Positions 6,547 to 15,404 of a stretch of DNA of 64,000 nucleotides are shown in pieces (within the stretch, counting starts at the first letter, position 1; every line of letters begins with the position of its first letter). The notes beneath the pieces are model-generated. The model saw only the letters and a program-made list of their open reading frames with translations. It was not told where the DNA came from and made no database searches. The translations under genes were made by a program, and so were the position numbers. Source of the stretch: Glaciecola amylolytica (GTDB lineage: Bacteria; Bacteroidota; Bacteroidia; Flavobacteriales_D; Crocinitomicaceae); NCBI GenBank assembly GCA_003856375.1, contig CP034120.1, positions 4,521,501 to 4,585,500 of the forward strand. Reading direction: 5' to 3'.

Positions 6547-8760
6547 ATGAAAAAGTTTCCCTTTTACAAACAACCTGATACAAAGGATTGCGGCCCGACC
6601 TGTCTGAAGATGATTGCAAAATCGTATGGAAGACTCGTTGAAATCAGTGATCTGAGAAGGTGGTCAGATACCAACAGATCCGGAAGCAGTTTGGATGGAA
6701 TTTGCAATGCCGCCGAAAAGATCGGTTTCCGGACTTTATGCGTGAAAATTTCCTTGAATGATTTGATGGCAGAAGCACCGCTTCCGTGTATTTGTTACTG
6801 GAACGAAAAACACTTCATCGTTGTTTACAAGATCGACAAGAAATGCGTTTACGTGGCGGATCCGGCTTATGGATTATTGAAGTATTCCAAACGTGAGTTT
6901 TTGGATAACTGGATTGGGAAAGAAGCCGAAGAAATGAGTTCGGACGGGATTTGCCTCTTGCTGGAAGAGACACCTCAATTGCTGGAAGAAGATGAAAATG
7001 AGGTGCCTAAAACCGGACTTTCGTTCTTGTTCAGATATTTGAAGCCGTATCGTAAATTGTTGTTTCAAATAGGAATGGGATTGCTCGCGGCCAGTATTTT
7101 GCAATTGATTTTTCCGTTCCTGACCCAAAGTGTTGTTGATATCGGGATTCAAAACAAAGACATTCACTTTCTGTATTTGGTGTTAATCGGTCAGCTCTTT
7201 GTTTTTCTGGGTAGGAGTGTGATTGAGATTATTCGAAGCTGGTTGTTGCTGTATCTGAGTTCCCGGATTAATATTGCTTTGGTATCCGACTTTCTGATCA
7301 AACTGATGGGGCTCCCGATTTCGTTTTTTGATGTAAAACTGACCGGTGATATCATGCTTCGGATCGGAGATCATGAACGAATAGAACAGCTGCTCACGAA
7401 TCAATCATTGAATGTGTTGTTCTCCGTATTCAATTTTATCGTTTTCGGCGCTGTGCTTGCTTTTTACAACGTTCCTGTTTTCCTGATCTTTTTAACGGGA
7501 ACGATTCTGTATTTCGGATGGGTCAGCTATTTCATGAAAAAACGCCGCGATCTGGATCACAAACGCTTTTCACACATGAGTACCGATCAGGGAAAGATGA
7601 TGGAATTGATCATGGGAATGCAGGAAATCAAATTGCACAATGCAGAACGGAAAAAGCGCTGGAGTTGGGAAATGGTTCAGATTCGTTTGTATAAACTGCG
7701 GATTCAGGGTTTGCGTCTGGAGCAAATTCAGAGCAATGGTGCTTCGATTATAAACGAGCTGAAAAATATTCTGATCAGTTTTTTTACAGCCAAATTGGTC
7801 ATTAACGGAGAATTGACTTTGGGAATGATGCTTTCCGTTTCATACATTATCGGACAGTTGAATGCCCCGGTTTCGCAGTTTTTGAGCTTTGTGTATTCCT
7901 TGCAGGATGCCCGGATTGCTTTGGAGCGTTTGGCTGAAATTCACAAGCGGGAGGATGAAGAACCCAAAGATTCGGGCCGGCTCACAGATCTGCCGGATAA
8001 ACATTCGATCCGTTTGGAAAAGGTCAGTTTCAGATATCCGGGAACACCTGATCCGGTTTTGAAAAACATTCATTTGATGATTCCCGCAAATAAAGTAACG
8101 GCAATAGTGGGAGCGAGCGGCAGTGGAAAAACAACATTCATGAAACTGCTGCTTCGCTTCTATGAACCGGAATCCGGGAAAGTGTTTTTGGGAGACACGA
8201 ATCTGAACTCATTTACACAGCATGTATGGCGCGAACACTGTGGTTCGGTGATGCAGGAAGGATTTATTTTCAACGATACGATTGCAAACAATATTGCGGT
8301 CAGTGATGATTTTGTGGACAGATCCAAATTGAAAAAGGCGGTTGAAGTTGCCAATATCAAAGAGTTTATTGAAGAATTGCCTTTGAGCTACAATACAAAG
8401 ATCGGCGCCGACGGAATGGGAATCAGTGGAGGTCAGAAACAACGCTTGCTGATTGCCCGCGCGGTCTACAAGAATCCGGATTTCCTGTTTTTTGATGAAG
8501 CCACCAGCGCATTGGATGCGAATAACGAACGCATTATTATGGAAAATCTGGAAGTGTTTTTCAAAGGCCGAACGGTGGTGGTTATTGCGCATCGGCTAAG
8601 CACGGTTAAACATGCCGATCAGATTGTGGTGATGGACAAAGGTGAAGTGATTGAGATTGGAACGCATGTCGGCTTGCTTGAACAAAAAGGAAGCTATTAC
8701 AACTTAGTCAAAAATCAATTGGAACTTGAAAAAGTGACCCGCGAAAATTCGAATCAGTGA
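6547..8760 (+). CDS. Peptidase-containing ABC transporter (C39 double-glycine type)
   Basis: A 737-residue exporter with three parts. Residues 1-~135 are a C39 cysteine protease: 'DCGPTC' with catalytic C15, 'NEKHF' with H89 and 'ADPAYG' with D105. Residues ~155-460 hold the membrane domain with about six hydrophobic segments. Residues ~490-737 are the nucleotide-binding domain: Walker A 'GASGSGKTT' (~522), signature 'SGGQKQR' (~628) and Walker B 'FLFFDEATS' (~650). All catalytic residues are present. It should cleave the precursor after its Gly-Gly and export the mature product. It lies 10 bases after the OmpA-like gene and two bases before the HlyD gene. Confidence 0.92.
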   Translation: MKKFPFYKQPDTKDCGPTCLKMIAKSYGRLVEISDLRRWSDTNRSGSSLDGICNAAEKIGFRTLCVKISLNDLMAEAPLPCICYWNEKHFIVVYKIDKKCVYVADPAYGLLKYSKREFLDNWIGKEAEEMSSDGICLLLEETPQLLEEDENEVPKTGLSFLFRYLKPYRKLLFQIGMGLLAASILQLIFPFLTQSVVDIGIQNKDIHFLYLVLIGQLFVFLGRSVIEIIRSWLLLYLSSRINIALVSDFLIKLMGLPISFFDVKLTGDIMLRIGDHERIEQLLTNQSLNVLFSVFNFIVFGAVLAFYNVPVFLIFLTGTILYFGWVSYFMKKRRDLDHKRFSHMSTDQGKMMELIMGMQEIKLHNAERKKRWSWEMVQIRLYKLRIQGLRLEQIQSNGASIINELKNILISFFTAKLVINGELTLGMMLSVSYIIGQLNAPVSQFLSFVYSLQDARIALERLAEIHKREDEEPKDSGRLTDLPDKHSIRLEKVSFRYPGTPDPVLKNIHLMIPANKVTAIVGASGSGKTTFMKLLLRFYEPESGKVFLGDTNLNSFTQHVWREHCGSVMQEGFIFNDTIANNIAVSDDFVDRSKLKKAVEVANIKEFIEELPLSYNTKIGADGMGISGGQKQRLLIARAVYKNPDFLFFDEATSALDANNERIIMENLEVFFKGRTVVVIAHRLSTVKHADQIVVMDKGEVIEIGTHVGLLEQKGSYYNLVKNQLELEKVTRENSNQ

Positions 8761-8761
8761 T

Positions 8762-10051
8762 ATGGAACGGAAAGACGAAATAGGAATTGAGTTGAAAAGC
8801 GAAGCGATGAATGCCTTGCTTTCAAGTCCGCCATCCTGGATTGTTAAATCCGGAAGCAGTTTGTTTTTCGTGGTTTTAATATTGGTTGTTTTCCTTTCCT
8901 GGTTCATTCAATATCCTGATGAAATCACCGGAGAGGTAGTTGTTACAAGTTCCAAAGCACCGATTGAACTTTCCAATCAAAGCTACATTCAATTGAAATC
9001 ACTGAATGTTGTCGAAAATCAAGAGGTGAAATCCGGAGATGTGATTGCCCAGTTTGATCTTCATGCGAGAACGGAAGACATCCTGAAAGCAAATGTTTAT
9101 CTGGAAAAACTGGCAGCGTTTGAAGGGAAATTCCGGAATCAGATTCCTGTATTCGATGCTTCTTTGCAATTGGGGACTTTTCAGGAAGAATGGACGACTC
9201 TTCTTGCGAAAGTAAATGAATGGAATAGCAAACACTCGGAAAATATCAGCCAGGAGGAATCTGCATCCATTCGTCGTGAAATTGCATTTCGTGAACAGTT
9301 GCAAACCATTTCGGCTCACAGAATCAAGCTGTCGGAAGGAGAATATGAATTGATCCGGGAGCAATTGGCGGGCAGTGAGCGTCTGGCGGATCAAAACGCT
9401 ATTTCCGGACAAACTCTCACGCAGGATAAACGTTTGCATACGCAAGCTTTGCAGTCGGTTCAGGCACAAAAAGAACAAGTTTTACAGAATCTGATTACGC
9501 TGAATACTTTGCGCAAAGAACTTTTGGTTCTGGAACATGATGAACGTTTGAAGGAAGCTCAGAAATCGTTGGAAATCCAAATCGGTATCAGCGCACTTAA
9601 AAACGGTTTTCAAACCCGGGAGCAGCATGCTGTTTGGATTGCTCCTTGTTCCGGTAGGATTTTGTTCAATAATGTGCTGCAGGTAAATCAGTTTTACAAA
9701 GCTCAGGAAGCTTCGATTGTAATTGTTCCGAATGGAAGCGGTTATACGGCTTTGGCTGTGATAAGCGGCAACGGAGCAGGAAAAGTAAAAGCCGGACAGA
9801 AAACGTTTGTGGAACTGACGGATTTCCCGAAAACAGAATTCGGAATGTTGGAAGGAAACGTACAATCCATTACGCAGGTGGATAAAGAAGGGAAATACGA
9901 GGTGAAAATTTCTTTGCCGGATCACTTAAAAACGACCTACAACAAACAGATTCCGTTCAAAGTTCAATTGAAAGGAAAGGTGAAAATCATTACAAAAAAC
10001 AAACGCTTACTGGAACGTTTTTTCGAAAAACTAAGAGGTTTACTCGGATGA
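8762..10051 (+). CDS. HlyD-family periplasmic adaptor
   Basis: A 429-residue membrane fusion protein: a short cytoplasmic N-terminus, one membrane segment (~residues 35-57, 'SLFFVVLILVVFLSWFI'), a first biotinyl-lipoyl half ('VVENQEVKSGDVIAQFD'), a long helical hairpin (~90-290) and the second lipoyl/beta-barrel part ('VWIAPCSGRILF', then 'VKAGQKTFVELTDFP'). It bridges the C39 ABC transporter and the TolC-like channel. The start is two bases after the transporter stop, and the end overlaps the channel gene by four bases. It fits the Bacteroidota HlyD type that accompanies peptidase-containing transporters. Confidence 0.9.
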   Translation: MERKDEIGIELKSEAMNALLSSPPSWIVKSGSSLFFVVLILVVFLSWFIQYPDEITGEVVVTSSKAPIELSNQSYIQLKSLNVVENQEVKSGDVIAQFDLHARTEDILKANVYLEKLAAFEGKFRNQIPVFDASLQLGTFQEEWTTLLAKVNEWNSKHSENISQEESASIRREIAFREQLQTISAHRIKLSEGEYELIREQLAGSERLADQNAISGQTLTQDKRLHTQALQSVQAQKEQVLQNLITLNTLRKELLVLEHDERLKEAQKSLEIQIGISALKNGFQTREQHAVWIAPCSGRILFNNVLQVNQFYKAQEASIVIVPNGSGYTALAVISGNGAGKVKAGQKTFVELTDFPKTEFGMLEGNVQSITQVDKEGKYEVKISLPDHLKTTYNKQIPFKVQLKGKVKIITKNKRLLERFFEKLRGLLG

Positions 10052-11322
10052 AACGGTTTGTTTGCATACTATCGCTTGGGTGTTGTTTCGCAGTTTTTTC
10101 TCAGGAAACGATTACACTTCAAACTTGTCTGGACAGAGCGGGAAATAACACCTTGCAAACAAATTCAGAATCTGCTTTCCTGCATACTTCACGTATCGAA
10201 AAAGAATTTCATTGGTGGAGTTTGCTTCCGTATCTGAGTGCAAATACGGGATTCAATACTTCTTTTGGACGGAGACTGGATCCGTTTACAAATACCTTTG
10301 CAACAAGTACCGTAAACTCTCAGTCTTTTGGGTTGAATTCCGGAATGCTCCTGTTCAATGGTTTTGACTATTTCCATAAGCGCAAGAAGTTGCTTGCCTC
10401 CGTGCGGAGAGATGAAATCAATTTTGATTCCAGGCAAAATGAGTTGAAAATTCAGGTCATTGAAAGGTATGTCACATTGTGCAAATTGTCAGCTCAAATG
10501 ACTCTGGCGACTTTGAGAATCGAGAAATACGAAGAACTTCAATCGCTTCAGCGTTTGTTGATCCTGGAAGGGAAAATCAATGCGGTTGATACTCTCAAAA
10601 GCCGGAATTCACTGCTTCAGGAACGGGTTTTGAAATCAGATTTGACCCATGAATGGAGATTGAATCTCGTTGAGCTGAATTTTCGAATAGGTTTTCCATT
10701 AGTGACCGAGCATCTTTTTGACGCTTCTTCCATCTCTGCAATTACGGATCGACCCCAATTTGCTGAGAAGTTCAGACTGGAAAGTCTTGAAACGGAAATC
10801 GAAATAGCGGAGAATGAATTGAAATCCGACCGGGCAAAAATGCTGCCGAGCATTGCTTTAAACGGGTTAGTTGGAACGGGATTCTCAACCAACAATAAGG
10901 ATTACACGCTTGCAGGAACTCCGACGAAAAGATACGGCGATCAGCTCAATCAAAACCTGTATGAAGCAATCGGGTTCTATCTAAGTATCCCGATCTTCAG
11001 TCGTGGGGAATGGCTCAAAACAAAGAAGTTGAACGATGTTAAACAAACGGAACTCGACCGGCAGCGGCAATTGACGGAATTGGAGCTTGAAAAACAAAGA
11101 ACCATCCGGATACAAAAGCTTCTCGATAACAAAGCCCGTCAGACCATGGTCAAACAAACAACAGAGAATCTTCAGATAACTTATCAGAAAAGTTTATTGC
11201 TCTACGAAGAAGGAAGAGTAGGCTATACGGAACTTGAAACTGCCTTGATGGAATGGCAGATGAAAGTGGTGGAATGGGAAGCGTTGAAATTGGATTATGA
11301 ATGGTTGAATCTGGTAGATTGA
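10048..11322 (+). CDS. TolC-family outer membrane channel protein
   Basis: A 424-residue protein with a signal peptide (MKRFVCILSLGCCFAVFS) and the alternating long-helix/beta pattern of outer membrane efflux proteins. Two related halves can be seen, each with an amphipathic strand region (for example 'NTGFNTSFGRRLDPFTNTF' in the first and 'GLVGTGFSTNNKD' in the second) and long charged helices. It completes the tripartite export route of the cluster and is its last gene; a strong bidirectional terminator follows. The ATGA overlap with the HlyD gene indicates co-translation. Confidence 0.88.
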   Translation: MKRFVCILSLGCCFAVFSQETITLQTCLDRAGNNTLQTNSESAFLHTSRIEKEFHWWSLLPYLSANTGFNTSFGRRLDPFTNTFATSTVNSQSFGLNSGMLLFNGFDYFHKRKKLLASVRRDEINFDSRQNELKIQVIERYVTLCKLSAQMTLATLRIEKYEELQSLQRLLILEGKINAVDTLKSRNSLLQERVLKSDLTHEWRLNLVELNFRIGFPLVTEHLFDASSISAITDRPQFAEKFRLESLETEIEIAENELKSDRAKMLPSIALNGLVGTGFSTNNKDYTLAGTPTKRYGDQLNQNLYEAIGFYLSIPIFSRGEWLKTKKLNDVKQTELDRQRQLTELELEKQRTIRIQKLLDNKARQTMVKQTTENLQITYQKSLLLYEEGRVGYTELETALMEWQMKVVEWEALKLDYEWLNLVD

Positions 11323-11327
11323 GGTTG

Positions 11328-11370
11328 AAAACAAGTAGGGGCGAAAGTTTTCCGCCCCTACTTGTTTTTT
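11328..11370. terminator. Bidirectional terminator closing the RiPP operon
   Basis: AAAACAAGTAGGGGCG (11328-11343) pairs perfectly with 11353-11368 around a 9-base loop, with T-runs outwards on both strands. It lies between the convergent TolC-like and AsmA-like genes. Its core (GGGGCGAAAGTTTTCCGCCCC) belongs to the same family as terminators at 36112 and 46678. Confidence 0.9.
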
Positions 11371-11390
11371 TATAATAAGATCAATCGAAT

Positions 11391-14303
11391 TTACTTCACG
11401 GCATCTGCTTTTTCACGAGCCTTGTTCATGATATTGTCGGCCTTGGTTTGCGCTTCCTGTTCCACTTTGGTTGCGCTGTTCTCAGCTTTCTTCTTCATTT
11501 CCTTACAAGCTACTTCGGCTGCTTTTTTCTTCAGCGGATTACCTCCTGCTGCGTCCATACCGTCGGCACATTGCTTGTCAGCTTCCGCTCGGATCTGATC
11601 ACCTGCTTTTTTCGCTTCAGCTTTCAGCTTGTCGGCCTCTTTCTGTGCGTTGGCAATGATTTCGTCCTTTTTCTTGTTAAGATCTTCTTTTACCTCTTTT
11701 ACTTTGTTGTCGATGACAGTTTTAACAGAATCCTTCGCCTTGTTGATCAGCTCTTTTCCTTGTTCCTTCAAGTTGTCTTTCAGGTTTCCGGTTGCTTTCA
11801 GAATCGCATCCTTAAAGTCGGTTTTGATCACAGGTTTCATGACTGTTCCTCCAACCAAAGCATTTACCGGAATAATGTCCGGAATACTTCCCAGGTTCAG
11901 TTTCGGAGCCAATCCGTTCACTTTTGCCAATCCTTGTTCCGCCGTTTTGAGAATTCCGGCCGGGATCATGGCTTTCGGGATCTGCATCGTCATTTTGTAA
12001 TCGATATCCTGCGTAAATGCAGTTGAACCCATGACTTCCGTGTCAATACCACTCAATTTGATCTTCAACGGCTTTTTCATCGTCACTTTTCCGTCTGCAA
12101 AGCTGAAGAAAGCTTTCACATCTTTGAATGTCTGATTTGCCAGTTTGTCCATGTTCAAAGATTCTCCCAGTTTTTTCAATGGTTCGAATCCGCTTACGGT
12201 CACCAGATTGGTAAACAGATCTCCGTCACCGGTCAGGGAATTGTAAACAGGTTCCAACGCTTTGGTCAAATCACCTTTCAGGTTTAAGGTCGAACTGAAT
12301 TTCCCTTTCGCATATTTCGCTACCGGAGCCAGTTTCTCAATCGTTAAGAAGTGAGAAGTAATTTCCTGAATATCGATTTCTTTCAGATTGTATCCCAAAT
12401 CAATAGCCGGTTTATTGTGGTCTTTCGAGCTGTAGCTTCCTCTCAAACCAACGGTTCCTCCCATAGTACTCATGGTTAATCCGTTCAGAGAAGCTACTTC
12501 TTCTTTCATATTCACATTTCCTTTGATGTTGTTTACATCAATTCCGTTGTAATGCAATTTCTGAATGCTCGTATTCAGGTCGAAATCTACATTTTCAGGA
12601 ATCAGAAGTGGTTCCGCATTCGGATCAACAGGTGCTGGTTCCGCAGACGGAGCAGCGCTCGCCGTAGAAGAACTTGCCGAAACTCCCATGATCTGATCCA
12701 AATCCAGGTTATTACTGTTGAAATTGAAAGCACCTTTCAATAATTGGTCTTCTTTGTTGTTTCCGAATAAATAGCCCAGATAGTTGTCAATTTTTCCGTT
12801 TACGGCAAAATCGGATTTACCCATCGTTGCGTTCATCTTTTCCAACGAAAGGTTTTGAGGACTGAAGCGGAAAGTCAGGTCTTTTACATTCACATCTTCG
12901 TTCAGATCTTTCGATTTGTATAGGAAATCAAACAATTCGATCACACCCAATGCGTTGAATTTCTCGTATTGTTCTTTCTCGATAGAACTCATGCGTCCGT
13001 TCAAAGACACATCTGCATTCAGTTTTCCTTTGTAGGATTCTCCTTCAGCCAATGGCATGACTTTTCCAAGAGTTGCCAGGTTTATCTTTGCCTTTAATTT
13101 GGAATCGATCAAAGGATCCGTTATCGGATTTCTCAGTTTCAGATTCGCATCAATCAGGTTTCCAACAAACTCTGAGTGGAATTTTGTGACATCGATAGTC
13201 ATTTTATCCAGATTGGACCCGCCTTCGAATTTGGAACCCGCATCAACCGTAATGTTATTGATAGAACCAGGAAGATCAGGATATTTGATGGAAGCTCTCT
13301 GAACATTCAATCCGAAATCCCATCCCGGAAGATTTTTGTCGTCCATACGGCCTTTTACTTCACCGTTCAGTTTCAAATCTCCTTTGGCAATCATGCTTTC
13401 GTAACCGCTTTGGTAGAAACTTGGAACCAATGACAGCAAATCCTTGAAGCTGATTTGTTTCGTATTCAGTTTCAGATCAATTTGGTCGTGGTCTTTCAGC
13501 ATTTGGTAAAAACCGTCCAAAGACATGTTGAAGTTGTTCAATGCAAAGCTGTTTTCTTTCAAGGTGAATTTTGAATCATCCTCTTTGAATTCCATTAGCA
13601 GGTTCACATCCGCGTTTGTTTTTACTTTCGACAGGTAGCTCAAACCTTCCATTTCGAAAGTCAATTCCTCCATCTGAGTACTTGTTGCGAAATCAATGAT
13701 ATCAGCAGTCAAATCTCCTTCTCCTGTATGATTCAGATTTTTGATATTGGTATACATGTCAGAAGCCTGATCGTCATAAACCAATTGAATATTCTTCAGG
13801 GAGTATTCTTTCAGCGACAATTTAAACTTGGAAGGTCCTTGATCTTCTACCGGTTTTTCGTCGGTCGGAATCACGATATCGTAGTTGGCTTTTCCTTCCG
13901 GATCCACACGTATATCGAACTTTGCGTCGGAAATGTGGACTTCGTCAATTTCGATTTCATCTCCACCAATTACATCCCATAAACCTACATGTGCCTCAAT
14001 AGTTTTGACACTTGCCAACTCTACGCCCTTAAATTCCGTTCTACCTGTTACCTTAGTGTCATATAATTGGATGGTGACATTTGGAAAGGTAGACAGGAAG
14101 GTTAAATCAAAGTCTTTGATGGTCACATCCGCTTTCAAAGATTTGCTTACTTCCTTCAATACCAATTCCTTGACTTCATCCTTGAAAATGACTGGAATTA
14201 AAATGATTGCAATGAGTAAGAATAAGAGGGTATACCCCGTCCACTTGAAAAGTCTGCGGATGAAACTTTTCTTCTTTTTCGGCAATTTTTCTTTTTTCGA
14301 CAT
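11391..14303 (-). CDS. AsmA-family envelope protein with Lys/Ala coiled-coil tail
   Basis: A 970-residue protein. A basic cytoplasmic N-terminus precedes one membrane segment (~20-40, 'WTGYTLLFLLIAIILIPVIF'). The AsmA-type N-terminal repeat follows ('LVLKEVSKSLKADVTIKDFDLTF') and then a long beta-rich region up to about residue 830 with the conserved AsmA C-terminal portion ('KMTMQIPKAMIP' and beyond). AsmA-like proteins are thought to form lipid-carrying grooves across the periplasm. The last ~130 residues are different: a Lys/Ala/Glu-rich helical tail with two Cys, likely a coiled coil. A low-complexity linker of Ser/Ala/Pro occurs near residues 545-565. It is divergent from the beta-barrel gene and single in its transcription unit. 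Confidence 0.85.
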   Translation of the reverse strand: MSKKEKLPKKKKSFIRRLFKWTGYTLLFLLIAIILIPVIFKDEVKELVLKEVSKSLKADVTIKDFDLTFLSTFPNVTIQLYDTKVTGRTEFKGVELASVKTIEAHVGLWDVIGGDEIEIDEVHISDAKFDIRVDPEGKANYDIVIPTDEKPVEDQGPSKFKLSLKEYSLKNIQLVYDDQASDMYTNIKNLNHTGEGDLTADIIDFATSTQMEELTFEMEGLSYLSKVKTNADVNLLMEFKEDDSKFTLKENSFALNNFNMSLDGFYQMLKDHDQIDLKLNTKQISFKDLLSLVPSFYQSGYESMIAKGDLKLNGEVKGRMDDKNLPGWDFGLNVQRASIKYPDLPGSINNITVDAGSKFEGGSNLDKMTIDVTKFHSEFVGNLIDANLKLRNPITDPLIDSKLKAKINLATLGKVMPLAEGESYKGKLNADVSLNGRMSSIEKEQYEKFNALGVIELFDFLYKSKDLNEDVNVKDLTFRFSPQNLSLEKMNATMGKSDFAVNGKIDNYLGYLFGNNKEDQLLKGAFNFNSNNLDLDQIMGVSASSSTASAAPSAEPAPVDPNAEPLLIPENVDFDLNTSIQKLHYNGIDVNNIKGNVNMKEEVASLNGLTMSTMGGTVGLRGSYSSKDHNKPAIDLGYNLKEIDIQEITSHFLTIEKLAPVAKYAKGKFSSTLNLKGDLTKALEPVYNSLTGDGDLFTNLVTVSGFEPLKKLGESLNMDKLANQTFKDVKAFFSFADGKVTMKKPLKIKLSGIDTEVMGSTAFTQDIDYKMTMQIPKAMIPAGILKTAEQGLAKVNGLAPKLNLGSIPDIIPVNALVGGTVMKPVIKTDFKDAILKATGNLKDNLKEQGKELINKAKDSVKTVIDNKVKEVKEDLNKKKDEIIANAQKEADKLKAEAKKAGDQIRAEADKQCADGMDAAGGNPLKKKAAEVACKEMKKKAENSATKVEQEAQTKADNIMNKAREKADAVK

Positions 14304-14346
14304 TGATAGGTAATTTAAGTATAACCAATTTTTTAACCAAAGAATG

Positions 14347-14354
14347 TATCTTTA
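14347..14354 (+). promoter_or_regulatory. Possible -7 element (TATCTTTA)
   Basis: TATCTTTA differs from TAnnTTTG at one base and lies 24 bases before the ATG of the beta-barrel gene, within a short divergent intergenic region. No clear -33 element is visible. Confidence 0.35.
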
Positions 14355-14378
14355 CATTCTTACGAAAATAAGCTTTTC

Positions 14379-15224
14379 ATGAAACAATTAACAGTCCTGA
14401 CATTATTAATTTGTAGTCCATTTGTGAATATCGCACAAATTTCCACAGGAAAAGTAAAAGACTCTAACAAAAAGGCCGAAACGAAGAAGGATGAAAAAGA
14501 TTCGGACGGAAAATATGATCCTGATAAAGGGTTGTTGGATTTTACAGTCTTCCTGGGGGCGGGCTACAGTTTCGGTTCTCACAAAATTGAACCGAATGGT
14601 GATCTGTTCGGAAAACCTATCGGAACCCGTGCAGATGAAAAGATGGTTAATCGCTGGACTTACCAGGGTGGTATCCGCAATAGAATTAACCGTTTTCTGT
14701 CTATTGAAGCTGGTTTGTCGTATGACCGCTACGGAGAATCATACTCGTATAAATCTACAATACCGGGAAATGACAGTGCTTATAGCTATAATCGTAAATA
14801 TAACATGCTGGCTATCCCTGTTCAGTTGTATTTCACTTATGGAAAGCGGGTGCAGTTTCTTGCCGGAGCCGGAATTCAGCCTTTTATTCCCTTGAGTTTG
14901 AAATCAAAAATTACGTATAAGGATTTTAAAGGAAATGAAACCACTTCGGAGCCAAGAACAGTTGAAGGGTTCAATTCTGCGGGTTTCAGTGTGTTGTTTT
15001 CTGCAGGTGTTCAATACCGTTTCTCGAAATATGCTTCAGTGTATTTTATCCCGGCATATTCAATTGGGCTGACCAATATTTTCGGAAAACAGGAACCGCA
15101 TAGACAATGGTTCAATGCCTTGAATTTGCGCTTTGGTATGGCAATCCATTTCCCTGAAATGAACAAGGAAAAGAAAGTGAAACCGGTAAAGGCACCAAAA
15201 GAGAAGAAAAAGTTTAACTGGTAA
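14379..15224 (+). CDS. Outer membrane beta-barrel (porin-like) protein
   Basis: A 281-residue protein with a signal peptide (cut after about 'NIAQ', residue 20), a charged linker rich in Lys and Asp (~25-50), then alternating amphipathic strands typical of an 8-10 stranded barrel ('FTVFLGAGYSFGSHKI', 'LSIEAGLSYDRYGESYSY', 'FSVLFSAGVQYRFS'). It ends in an unusual Lys/Pro-rich tail ('KVKPVKAPKEKKKFNW') after the last strand, so it lacks the usual terminal aromatic of a barrel. It belongs to the 'outer membrane beta-barrel' group common in Bacteroidota; no substrate can be inferred. Confidence 0.75.
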   Translation: MKQLTVLTLLICSPFVNIAQISTGKVKDSNKKAETKKDEKDSDGKYDPDKGLLDFTVFLGAGYSFGSHKIEPNGDLFGKPIGTRADEKMVNRWTYQGGIRNRINRFLSIEAGLSYDRYGESYSYKSTIPGNDSAYSYNRKYNMLAIPVQLYFTYGKRVQFLAGAGIQPFIPLSLKSKITYKDFKGNETTSEPRTVEGFNSAGFSVLFSAGVQYRFSKYASVYFIPAYSIGLTNIFGKQEPHRQWFNALNLRFGMAIHFPEMNKEKKVKPVKAPKEKKKFNW

Positions 15225-15244
15225 TATTTAATTGAAAGATGTTG

Positions 15245-15272
15245 AAGGGTGTTCGAAAGGATGCCCTTTTTT
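15245..15272 (+). terminator. Terminator after the beta-barrel gene
   Basis: AAGGGT and ATGCCCTT form a short stem around GTTCGAAAGG, followed by six T residues. It begins 20 bases after the stop codon. Confidence 0.65.
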
Positions 15273-15353
15273 GTTTCCTCCCCCTTTTATCCCCTCCAAA
15301 GGGGAAACGTTCGATTCTGTTTTTAATCAAACTTATTCTAAGTATAGATCAAC

Positions 15354-15381
15354 AAAAAAGAGAACGCATTGCATTCTCTTT
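15354..15381 (-). terminator. Terminator for the DUF4956/VTC pair
   Basis: On the minus strand AAAGAGAA (15374-15381) pairs with TTCTCTTT (15357-15364), and a T-run (15354-15359 complement) continues from the stem. It lies 24 bases beyond the DUF4956 stop codon. Confidence 0.7.
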
Positions 15382-15404
15382 CACTATATTTTTATGTTCT
15401 GAGT

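Noticed and set aside
11448-12026. 192-codon plus-strand frame opposite the AsmA-like gene
   Set aside because: It is the antisense shadow of the Lys/Ala-rich coiled-coil tail; Phe/Ser/Leu-rich product with no start context.
12178-12200. tRNA-like T-arm string GGTTCGAATCC
   Set aside because: It lies within the AsmA-like coding sequence and no acceptor or anticodon arm can be built around it.
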